From positions 23,052,229 to 23,116,228 of the forward strand of contig CM036248.1 in assembly GCA_020698575.1 (NCBI GenBank): a stretch of 64,000 nt of DNA. Direction: 5' to 3'. The position numbers and the translations under genes are program-made. The notes below the pieces were generated by a model, which did not search any database, was not told where the DNA came from, and saw only the letters and a program-made list of their open reading frames with translations. Source of the stretch: Bostrychus sinensis (lineage: Eukaryota; Chordata; Actinopteri; Gobiiformes; Eleotridae). This document shows, in pieces, positions 1-11,596 of the stretch. The stretch's first letter is position 1, and the number at the start of each line of letters is the position of its first letter.

Positions 1-29
1 TGATTACAACAATCAGTCCCATCTCATAC

Positions 30-3000
30 CTCTAGGTCGGCAATCTCCTCCATGTATGACGCCTTGTTTCTTTCACCCTGGTCCTGCAGCTCCTCATTGC
101 ACTTCTCTAATTCTGCAAGCTCCTTTTGTAGCTCTGTGATCTTTAAGACAACAAACAAATATTTTAGTAAACTGCAATTTTGATTGCCTGTTTCAAGGGT
201 CATAACCAACCTCTATCAAGACATAAAAAATATGGTTCCAAGGTCTGGACTCAAGCCTTCTGGTTCAGGGGTAACTGCTCAATTGTACCTCAAAGCCCTG
301 TTATCTCACTATGATAAAGAATCCACTAGAAAATAACCTCGAACAGGACAGTGAGCTGGATCTACACACAAAGTAATGATTTGTTCCTTTACTAAACCCT
401 TGTGGCTGGAGTTAGTATCTTTGTGGAAGCTGGGATACCCATACAGAAACCTTTATAACATTTCTGAATAGACCGTATTTTGGATCCAGGACTTATCATT
501 CCTTGCTTGGTCCATTACTGACCTTTCCTAAATATTTAATGAAAATAGGGCCATTACTTTTTTCTTTACCTTCACAAGAAACTGACAAACCAGTAAACAA
601 TGTAATATTAATGATATATATATCCAATATAACCACCTTGACCTAGTTAACTACAACTGACTGTTCAAATCTAAAGCATAATAGAAAATGGCAACAAACT
701 GTCTATTATAACTTACGTCTACGTCTACTAGCTTTATAACCCTCAGTAAATCAGAGGCACATAAAAGAGATTGTTAGTTGTAAAAATAAAAGTATTCAAC
801 AGCAGCTCTCTTCCCACTGTCTGCTTCTTACTGTTCATGGTGAGTATTTATATGTTCAACAATTAGCTGTCACAGCCAGATGGGAATCCAGGCGTCTGTG
901 CTCGTCTTTCAGTGAGCTCATGGTGTCCCACGCCTGATGATGACTCCACAACCTGGTCTTACTCACTCCACTTAAAGTTAAATCTGATGTGTGTGTATCA
1001 AAGCATGATGCCTGTTCTCTTATATACATTCATTCGTTCGTCTTCTTCCGCTTATGTGACTGGAGCCTATCCCAGTACCTTTGGGCATTAGGCGGGGTAC
1101 ACCCTGGACAGGGGCCAGCTTGTCACAGAGACACACACCAGACCAACAACCATTCACACTCTCATTCATCCACTAGGGGCAATTTAGAGTCACCAATTCA
1201 CCTAACATGCATGTCTTTGGACGGTGGGAGGAAGCTGGAGTACCCAGAGAGAACCCAGGGTAACATGGGGAGGACAGGCAGAGAGTTTGTGTGGGCCGGC
1301 CTGAGAATCGAACCCGTGATCTCTTTGCCCCACCCCACCCCACCCCTTATACATGTCAGGCCTAATTTTGTTGCAATCTGTTTGTTTTGCCATGTTTTGT
1401 CTCAGGGAGAAACTAGACCTGAGGCATCAATCAGGCAGGAGAGAGAGGAAACAGAGCGGATCGAGCCGAGCTGTCTATTCGAGCAGGAGTTTGAGATGCG
1501 TATTAGAGAGGAGTAGATGATGTGAGGGCCGTGCTGTGGTTACAGAGGTTTATTTAAAGAGCTGGATGTGGAGCTGGAAGTGTATTAATGAGAACCAAAC
1601 CATCCTGTTTGTAACATGTGGTCAGGTGACCGCTGCGGTCTGACCACTAGCGTAAAGGTTAGTTTCTTTTTCCAAGTGTCGCCTGGGGAGTTTAGCTGTC
1701 ACATACTGGTCTCCCTGCTGACGAGTAACTTTAAAAATGTCATTTATATATTTACACACATAAGACTTGATGAAGGTTTATTTCTCCAGCTATGTGTAAG
1801 CAGATTTGAAGGGTGTAAAATGCTGCAGGCAGTGTGCAAGACTGTACTTAAAAACCGAGGACAGGAAAGGCAATAAATCCAGTCTGAGCCCTTCACATCT
1901 CCCGCTGAAAGTGTCCATAGAGTAAACACTCTGATCAGCAGGATCTCCCACACTGTTGCTCCACTGTCACTCAAGCACCATCCGCTCCCTCGTCCTGCTG
2001 TGGGAAACCATTCATTTTCACCATTAATGTCTGATTTAGGGGCTGATGGCTGACACAAAACCATTTGTGGGTGGAAAGACCTCTCTTGTCTTGGTAAGTA
2101 GTGAGGTGGGATAAGTGTTATGGGAAGATCTAAATCTGCTAGTAGTAGGATTTACAGTACATAAAGTATACACTTGATGGGCCACTGAAACTCTACCTTA
2201 GTTTGTGCTTTAGGGTTATTTATTTCTTTAAAGTTGTTTTTACACTGACACCTAAAAACTCAAACAGCTGACAATAAACTGAATCACTTCTATGAGCTGT
2301 GAATTAAATGTAGCAGAATCATGTCATTAGACATTGTCTGGTTTAAAATGTTTAATAAAAAGTGTGGTGTTGAGTTATGTAAGGCACCTACACCATTTCT
2401 GAAATAATGTCACGTTTTATCAGTTAAAAAAGGCCTAAAGGGATTAAACATGAACCACATTATTAAAGGTTTAAACTTTCTTCCCTTCTTATGTTGTGAA
2501 AAGCACTAGGAAATGACTGGAAGAACAAGCGTGTTATTTTAAATTGTGTGTTGACCTTTCAAGTCAGGGAGTGGAAGAAGAAAGGCCACTCACCAGTGCC
2601 TTCATTTCACCGATATCCCTTATCTGAGGCGAGCTTTTGACCATTGACCCAGCAGCTCCTCCAGCTTCCAGTAGCTTTTCATCATCGCTACGCACCCCAG
2701 CAGAGGAAGACAGCACCACACTCATACTACAAAGACACAATCAGGATTTAAGTGGGAAAAAATCTAAGAAGAGGATAGCGCTGTGTTTTTGGGCAATGAA
2801 ATACACTTTGATGTAACAACAAACTGTCTTAAATGGTTGAAATGGTGCAAAAAGCAGAATGTTTACCTTTAAACATACATTTAGGCATTGGTAAGTGTTT
2901 CTTGTCCCTAAATTAAGAAAGCACGCACAGAGCAGCGTCTCCACCAGTTGCAGCTGGGGCCTGGGAAGGCGGCCAGCAGTCTGATTACACCCTTGACCTT

Positions 3001-6000
3001 TGAACTGGACAGACATCGTCAGCCCAGGGAAGGTCAGACCCACCGGAGCAGAGGTTTGACCTTAATACACCACCTCTGCTACCACATTAACACTTACAGG
3101 AAGGCAAAATGGCGGGGCTTTGATTCGAAGGTTTTTTCTGGTGTTGTGTGAAGACGTAAAGAAAACAAGTGAGAGACTTTTCTAAGTTTGTGAAAGATTA
3201 GATTTAAATGTGGATATGACTGGTCTGTTTAAAAAAGGGCAATAGTAAAGTGGAAAGAGAATCTTTCAATCTTAACAGCTATTATTTACATCAGTAAACA
3301 ATGACTTCTCAAATTATTTTCACCACTGCTAGCAAATATTATATGGAAATTATCCATGTTAAAAAATGTAATTTTATACTAAAAGAAGACCAGTGCCAGA
3401 TTTGGGAAGGTAGATCTGTATGCAGGCGAAGCTGTGTAAAGCACTTGGACTTCTTGACATGTTTATGTGTTTTATGCTTCACTGTGCTGTACCTGCAGGC
3501 TCTCTGCCAGCTGGCAGTAGTACTCTTTTACATCCAAGGCCGAAGTGATGTCAGGGATGCCAAATTTAATCGCCGCCACTGCTCCTGTGGTCCCTTCGGC
3601 TGGACCCAGCAGACTGTCCACTGCCTGTTCAGACAAGACACATGCATTTACATTGTAGGAAGGCTCATCAAGGTTTTGGATGTACAGCACCTGGAAAATA
3701 ACTACATCTAATGAGAGAAAAATACCTGTCGGCAAGCAGTAGAAGTATTTTATCTGCTTTTTTTTTTCTCTCTTAAATAAAAGCAGTCCTGCTGCTTTGT
3801 TGGGAGAATGTAGATATCTGTAACTGCTGATAATGATAATAACTGCAGTTAATAAACAAAGAGACCTTCTGTTTTCATTTAGTATTCAGCCGCATTTCCC
3901 TGACTGTGAGTTATTGAGCATGTCCCAGAGGGAGTGTGTTAAACACTGGGCGGCCTGGCTTTGCAGAGAAAAACGCAGCATGATGGAGATGTGGCTGCCT
4001 CCCTCTCACTACAGCCAGGGTCTACATGTGATACTACGGTGGATCTCCCCGTTTCTTACAAGACTGCTGGATAGAAAGAGCAAAGGACTGACTGTATGTG
4101 CACAACTGGTTCTCTTAACATCTTATTATAATACAGATTAACAATAACCTTAAATTAAGTCTGGTTTAATAATTGTATATATAATACTTATGCATCAGTA
4201 AGTATACTGTTCAGCTGGTAGAATATTACAAATATGTTAAATTAATTAACATATTTGTATTAAAATAAAAATATTTATTAAAATAAATATGTTTAATTAA
4301 ATTTGGTTTTAATTAGGTTTTCATTTTTAAAAAAGTATTTTAATTTAGGGTTGGGGGCGGCTGGAGCTTATGCCAGCAAATATAGGCATGAGGCAGGGTA
4401 CACCTTAGAGGAGGCCAGAGTACCTGGAGAGAACCCACAGTAACATAGAGAGGACATTCTCACACAGGGAAGAAACCCACAATCTCCTTGCTGTGCAGAA
4501 GCGCTAACGACTCTACCATTGTGGACCCAAAATAGTTTTTAATAAAAAAACATATATTGGAATACTGTAGTACTGTTTCATGGGGATGTTACTGAATGCT
4601 GTTGAAACTTGCATTTGAGAAGGTAATATAAACTCTTATAAAGTAAATAATCTTTTGGTATATCGGGCAGTCTTGAAATGTGATGTGGTATTAACATACA
4701 AGTTTAACAGAAAGACAAACTTTTTCATTGTTTCCATGTACTCAAATTTGCATTTAACTCACAGCAGAGCCTCATGAACTCACTAATATGGCTTAAGCCG
4801 AATAGTGATTTAATCCTCTTCCCATATGTTACTGTCAACAGGGCTGTTTTGGCTGCAGCAAGGTGACCGGGGTCATCACAGCTGTGTTTGTCACCACCGG
4901 CCTGGGCATGTCTCCAACACTTCTGTCTGACCAGATATTTAAAAACTTTACAGCTATAAAATATTTCTGGTTCATCGGCCACAGTGATGAATGCTGCCTC
5001 CCTCTCACCGTCTTGTGTTGGCCGTCCATGTTGGCCAGCTGCTCTTCATAGATAGCCACTTGCTCCCTCAACGCCAAACATTCGGCAGTCACAGCATCCA
5101 CGTCCTGCGCAGTGGTGAGGGGAATAAAGTTAACATGAAAGTAGAGAAGGTCAATAAGAAGAGGTCTTTGCACTGATGTAATGTTACATATGGGTAAATA
5201 AAGGTTACATCTTTATCGCAAACAACTAATTTAGCAGCACCCTGTTTCTCTAAGTGCAAGTAGACACCGCAATGCAGAGGAAAGGGGGAGGAGAGGGAGG
5301 CTGGCAAAGGCTAACTAGACACAAAAGCCCTGTCCACCAATTTATTCACCAGCAGGGGTCCTTAGCACATCTACTCTTAAAAGCAGCAGATTAATTGAGA
5401 TTGAATGCAATTACGGTGTGTGTCTGGATTTCCATTTGGACACATGCAGAGGGGGTTTGGTTGTGAAGTTGTAGAGCTGCTCCGGGAGGATGGCAGTGTC
5501 TTTGATAGACAGTAACAGGCAATGCTACTCTGGCCAAACATTTGCAGACAGCATGAAAAAGATTCAGTCTATAATTATTTAGCAGTGATTTATCAAACAT
5601 ATAATCTGGCATAATGGAACAAGCATATTGTAAGCATATTGGTTAAGGGTGGTTAAGGGTAAGGTAAGGGTAAGGTACACTTTATTGTCCTGGTAGGGAA
5701 ATATGTTCTCTCCATTTGACCCATCCTTCAATCAGTGCTGCTGGGGAAACCTTTCAGGAGCAGTGGGCAACAGCAGTGCAGCGCCCGGGGACCCTTCCCC
5801 AGATCTTCAGCCAGGATCTTAAAGGGACACTATGCTATGTTTGAGGATTTGCACAATCTAAAGGGCTGTGGATGATACTGCACATCTGCAAATGCAAATG
5901 AGATCATATACAGCTTTCAATGTAAGATATTTTGTGTTGATGTGGGAGATACAGTATAATATCTATATGGCTTCTATACACTGATAACAACACTGACTAT

Positions 6001-8506
6001 ACTTAATGTATATAAAAGGCTACATACAGTTGACTTTAAGGTTGACTTTAATATATTTTATGAGCATTTTATATAGTATTAGTATTCTTTTCATTAAATT
6101 CTTTGTGCTGTTTAATGTTTTGTAAACTCACCCAAGCATTATGCTCTATAAACCTGAAAAAAACAAAAAAAAAACAAAACAGATGCTAAACAAGCTGATA
6201 GGCATTTAAGAATACTGTGTGATTTTCTCTGTTTAGTACCATTTTGATTACTACAAATAGAGGTAAATGGTAACAGTCACACATGCCTGTCTACTACAGC
6301 TGGTAATGAGCCTGTGGGTTGCACTGTGCAATATCAGCTCATCTGCTCTCTGCAGTTCTGTGCTCTTTCCCACCAAATCATGTCACCCTCCACCTGCTTC
6401 CAATACTGATGCCGAGCACTCCGCCAGAAGGAAGATTATAGCACTGTATTACAGGCTGTGTTACATCTGCAAACCAGATATTAAAACTTCCCTTGAACTG
6501 GGCATGACTGAGAGGAGAGGCTCTTTGGCTTGAGTACAATGAGCACAGCAGAGCAGAGGGGCTGCCTGGAGGTATAGAAAAGTTATGGTCCTGGTGTGGG
6601 GGGGTTACAAGGCCACAACATGGGAGGCTGCTGGTAAACACTCCGGATAGCACAAAGAAGATGCCGTTGTGCAGATATGCTGTTACAGTTGACTCACCCT
6701 GGTGCCCGAAGTTGGGATTTTGTGACACATAACTGCACTGCCATCTAGTGTTAAAGGGGTATCATCACAAGGCAATTAGGAAACGTCAATAATGAGTTCA
6801 ATCGTCTTCATGATCAGATGCCTATTCTTAAAACATTATTTATTTATTGTGTTATTTTCCACAATATATTTTAAATAAGTAAAAGAAAAGTTTAAACATT
6901 TCAAGTTTAGATATATGTATAGTGCACATATAATGTTTAAATATAAAATACCAGGTGCACTTAAAAATTATTAAGTATTTTAGTTTAATTTCAAAAAGTA
7001 ATGTATATTATACAAGTTCAGTACACACAGATACTGAACTTTGGTTTTCATTCATTGCTATTTATGATTGGCCCAAATAAAATAAATCCTTGAAATATCT
7101 TACTGTATGTATTTAATCTATTTAATACATGCAGTTCAATTTAAATTAAACTAATGAAATTATTTTTTCACAATATTCAATGAAATTAATTTCTATATAA
7201 ACTAAAGCATTTGTAGCACTCTCTTAGTGTACCTCTGAAACATACTGTCGCTCCTGTTGGACAAGAAACCTCTGTTGTGCTGCCTTTTCATAGTCCAGTT
7301 TCAGACCATCCAGCTCTTTCTGCAGTTTCTCTGTGTCACATAAAATCTCATCCTGCACACAGACAGTAAAGACTGTTGATGCTTTTGTAAATGATCACTC
7401 TCCTCTTTCCAGACCCTGTAGAAACTATTACAAAGGCATTAGATAGGATGCCTGCATGCCTGTGCATATGTATGTGAATTCCCATGGAGTATCCAAGTGA
7501 GAACATAATTTAGGCATGCCATCACACATGGAAACATCCAGCATTGCCCTACCCTTTCTTTGCGCAGTTTCTGTACCACTGCATCCAGGCCAGAGGCAGG
7601 CACAGCCACAGTGGAGCTAAATGAAGCTTCTTTTCTGCTCAGCATGTCCTCAAGGTTCAAAATCTCACATTCAAGAGATTTATTTTCCTCCTCAAAGCAA
7701 TGAGCCTGAATGAAATAGATATCACTAGTGAATGTAAAATCAAACATCAAGCAGCATGACACAGGAGAGTGAAAACCAACTAATTGTTCATTCTCACCAG
7801 TTTAATCAGCTTCACAAAGCGGTCATTCAGAGCAGCAATGATGGTGCGATCTTGGACAAACTGGTTCAACCCTTCCTTATTCAAAGTTTTTGCAGCTACA
7901 AAGTCTAACTTGTCACAATCACACTTGTCAATGGTTGCACTCCTGTGAGAAGACAAATTATTACACACAGGGTAAATAAAGACAAATACATACTTGTTTT
8001 TAGCAAAGATCTTCAAATTGCTTTCTTTGCATTGTGTGTTGATGGCCGAAATGCAGCAACATACTTTACAGCGCTAACATGAAAAAAAATATCTTTGCAA
8101 AGTCCATTTGTTCAGTAGTTCACTCCAAAGTGAAACACATACTAGATTAAGTACACACAGAGTAAAATATTTAGTTTGTGATTACAGCTTACCGTTAGAA
8201 TAAAAATGAATAGATTCTTGAAATTTTTCACTCTTTAATGTGTCCTACATTGATATACAGATTTTTGAATGAAACTACTGAAATAAACTCACTTTTCAAA
8301 CACATTCCAATACATGTATGTAGGACTGTATATCTCATAGGTATAATAAGTTATAAATAGTAAAAAAAGAAATTACTTGACCTAGAGCACACTGACCTGG
8401 CAGAGGCACGGTACTGCCCTGCACACTGCATTCTGGTCCCTCCACTGCGACCCCAGCTTTCTTCCTCAAACAGCTTTCGGTAGGAAGACACTCTGAGCAT
8501 GGCCAT
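30..8506 (-). CDS. Divergent intermediate-filament protein, 5' part (partial gene)
   Basis: Coding exons on the minus strand: 8397-8506, 7798-7942, 7553-7705, 7233-7352, 5009-5104, 3493-3624, about 2594-2726, and 30-140; the gene continues beyond the left edge. The protein starts MAMLRVSSYRKLFEEE, like the SSYR heads of type III/IV intermediate filaments. A rod start follows (IIAALNDRFVKLIKL, then FEEENKSLE), matching the LNDRFA..IEKVRFLE coil 1A signature in diverged form. Long heptad-rich coils follow. The segment FGIPDITSALDVKEYY matches the linker/coil 2 start (PDLTSALRDIRAQYE) of the family. Two ATGs lie two codons apart at 8506 and 8500; the first is used. Exons 1-6 are phase-consistent and give 252 aa. 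The exon at 2594-2726 does not join in frame (see findings). The family call is firm; the exact orthologue (a fish vimentin/internexin-like protein) is not recognised, so no symbol is given. Confidence 0.72.
1028..1345 (+). repeat. Interspersed fish repeat, LINE-tail type
   Basis: This stretch reads like the widespread teleost repeat that runs from a CTTCTTCCGCTTAT head through GGGTACACCCTGGACAG, GGGCAATTTAGAGTCACCAA and CATGCATGTCTTTGGAC to GAACCCGTGATCTC. It lies in an intron of the intermediate-filament gene. Two shorter relatives occur at 4346-4525 and 50150-50270. I believe it is the 3' end of an RTE-like LINE, but the class is from memory and unproved. The open reading frame across it has no protein likeness. 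Confidence 0.65.
4346..4525 (+). repeat. Degenerate copy of the 1028-1345 repeat family
   Basis: Shares GGCTGGAGCTTATGCCAG, GCAGGGTACACC, GAGTACCTGGAGAGAACCCA and a tail ending CTCTACCATTGTGGA with the 1028-1345 family. Internal deletions are evident. Intronic. Confidence 0.55.
5640..5825 (+). repeat. Interspersed fish repeat fragment with GGTTAAGGGT head
   Basis: Begins with short tandem GGTTAAGGGT/GGTAAGGGTAA units. It continues with TACACTTTATTGTCC, TTCTCTCCATTTGACCCATCC and GGGAGCAGTGGGCA-like text typical of a common teleost repeat. It lies in the intron between exons 4 and 5 of the intermediate-filament gene. Class unassigned. Confidence 0.5.
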
Positions 8507-10366
8507 GTCTTTGAATGGAATGACGCTGGTCTAGTTTACCACAGGCAAACAGTGGCAGCAGGTCCGACGTGAGGCTTTTATTTTCACTGAGAATAAAAAA
8601 TGTAGCACAGCTGTGAAGGATCTCTCAAGGCACATTCAATCGACCAAGTATAGCGTGCACATAAGCCACTAAGGATTTCACACTTACATGAAGCTTCAGC
8701 CCTACCTGGTTGTAGAAACCAAAGCCAGAAAACAAACCTGTATTTAATCACTTACAGTATTTCCATTATGATGAACCAGAGCATACTAAAGATCCATTCA
8801 GTTTTATTTCTGTTAAATAAATTAAAAGTTACAAAAGTGAAGGCAGTTTTGTGTACTGTAATTCTGAGATGAAGACGACACACAACTCCACATTTACATA
8901 AGCTGATAAGATGACAAACTACACTGAATAATCATTACATTATTGACATGATAGTCTCCCTCAAAAAGATTCACAAATAGATGACCACTTTTTTAAAGTT
9001 TGTAAGAAACCACATTTCAAGAATTAGACATATCATTAGATATAGATTCCTAGATATCTAGAGTACTAGGGGAAATGTGGCAGGAAAAAAGATCATCAAA
9101 GCATGATACAGTTGATCAGTTGAAATTTAAATTAAATCAAAATATGTCTTCCATATACTGCAGAAGAAAATATTGTATGCACTGTGAAAAAAAAAAGTAA
9201 GGTAAAAAAAAAGTATGAGAACTCAACATTTACATACAGGAGTGAATCTCAATTTCACTAGCTATGAGCTGTTTAACTATACATATGAAAAAGCTGCACA
9301 ATTGTTATAACAGTAAAGTGTTATCACACAAAATGTGTTTTCTTTAATGTCTGGTTCTAGCATAAGAAATGGTTATGTCCAAGAAATGTAATGTATGTTT
9401 TGACAAAACCCAAATAGTAGGGAGACATGTAAACAAACAGTAATGGTACCACCTTCATGATGAATGTGACATACTGACATTATCACAGACATCGTACGAA
9501 CATTCAAATACTCACAGGTCAACAAGGTAAACACTATGTACATATAGACACACCACAGGGGCAGTCTGTTGACTCAACTTGGACAATCAGATGTTAGTGT
9601 GTTAAAGGACGTGTAACTCTGGTCAAACTCAAAGTAAGGCTCACAACATAAGTTAACCATAAGCACAGCAAACAAAGAGTGTTTTGTATAACAATGATAT
9701 AAACAAGCAACTTAAAATCAATTCAAAACAGACAAATAAAAACTAAGGGAAAACATAGATAAGGGATGCAACTACCTGTAAATGAATATGTATAAATAAC
9801 ATTTAAACTACAATGACAACTTATAGTTGAAGAGATTTTATAATTACCTTCTCATGATTGTCAAAATTAAGTATCTTAATACAGTTCTACATCTACATCA
9901 ATTTTTAATCTGCCTAATAATTTTAGCAAGATATTCATAGTCATTAGGAAGCCTTTAATTTGAATTAGTGTAACTGAAACATTTCTCTTAACATACACTA
10001 ATTCAATAATAGTGTTTTCCCACTCATACCGATTACTATTTACAATGTATTTTGGCATCAGCACAGACAAAAAAAAAAAAAGAAAACAAAAACAGCTATA
10101 GTCTGGAGGCACAGGTCCTTTTGGTCTTCAGGAAGTGCATAGGCATCAGTTTGAAACCTCCCACAAGTGCTTCCACATCTAGTAGGCAAACTTAAAGATG
10201 ACTCTTGATAAAAGTGCCACTAATGAAGTCCGACACAGCCCACTATAACAATGGTTTGTGAAAGACAGGTGCAAAATAATTGTAGCTGTATCCTAATGTA
10301 TGATCAATACAATTTTTCCCCCCACATAGTGTTCTACAGTTCTGGTGCCACAGAGGCTGGACTCAG
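8507..10366. other. Intergenic: intermediate-filament 5' flank and ocrl 3' UTR
   Basis: No coding exon is supported here. The left few hundred bases hold the 5' UTR and promoter of the intermediate-filament gene. Most of the rest is probably the ocrl 3' UTR. A possible minus-strand polyadenylation signal (TTTATT on the plus strand) lies near 8802. The sequence is AT-rich with short poly-A runs near 9190 and 10070. UTR limits cannot be fixed without transcripts. Confidence 0.5.
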
Positions 10367-11560
10367 TCACTCCTCTTCCCCTGCCATGAGAAAACCCAGA
10401 ACAAAGTCGATGGCTTTTTGACGCTCATGCGATGTCTGTCTGCCAACAAGGTTAGGAGGGGGTCGGATAAGTAAGCTGGCAAAGAGAGTAGCTAAAACAT
10501 AAAACAAAACAAAATTATTATTATTACTACTGACTGGATTGAGAAAATAACATCCCCTATGTAGAAAAAGAAGTTTCATACACATGTACATCCACTACAT
10601 ACCTAGAAGGCTGGCTGTTAGGTTGTTGTTGTGTGAGTGTTTGAGAAGTTCCTTTAAAAAGGCCATTAAGTAGCGGAACACATTGCGATGAGCCCGGGGC
10701 AACTGGGATATCAACTGTTAAAGAGTAGAAAAGGGATTAGAAAGTTATAATGCAGATATCCATGTAAATATATTTGATGTGAATAAAATGTCTCTGTACT
10801 TGTTTGCAGAGGCGGCTGTCATGAGAGCACTCTAGGCACCTTTGGTAGAGCTCATAACAAACCACTGGCTCTGGCAAAGCCTCTAAGAAAATCAGCAGCG
10901 CTTCAGCTACTGAGTGGTTACAACCAGCTACAACAACAGTTAAGGTAAAAAAAAAAGACATATTCACGCGTCATATACAGTAGAGTTTTGCACTTTAAAA
11001 TAAACAGTGCATGATATAAAGGCTTTTTTGCCTAAGATTAGGGGAAACTGCAGAAATGAGCAAAGAGCTTTATGAATAAGGATACGGACAATGTCTGGAA
11101 TGCTGGTGTCCAAACAGTCAATGATGCTCTGCAGCTCCTCTTGTAGGCCCGGTGTCTGGAAAAGGTCCTCCTACAAAATATAAAATGCCCCCATTAGGCA
11201 CTGACCTAGGCCCCTGTAGTTAGCAGACTATTACTGTAATGAAATGAAAGCTATACACATCTACAGCCAGCTAAACAGAAAACAAATTATGCTTTGACAG
11301 CAATGAGACAGCAGAATTTCTATTCTGTGTCAATTAAGCATGTAGTTATGCTGATTATATGCGGCTGAGCTGTTTAAAATGTGGTTGCTTGTTTGATCAT
11401 ATTCATGTTCTGTTGAATGACTCATGCTTTCTCAGCATGGGTTGTGAAATCTATACAAACTGAACAAATAGTAAAGTAGTCAGCAATAATTATCAGTTTC
11501 CATTTCCTTTTCAGGACAACTGCTCATCAGCACAGATGCCTGACCCTTATTACAGCAGAT

Positions 11561-11596
<36 letters not shown>

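Noticed and set aside
989..1516. 175-aa open frame
   Set aside because: Runs through a common interspersed repeat; no protein likeness.
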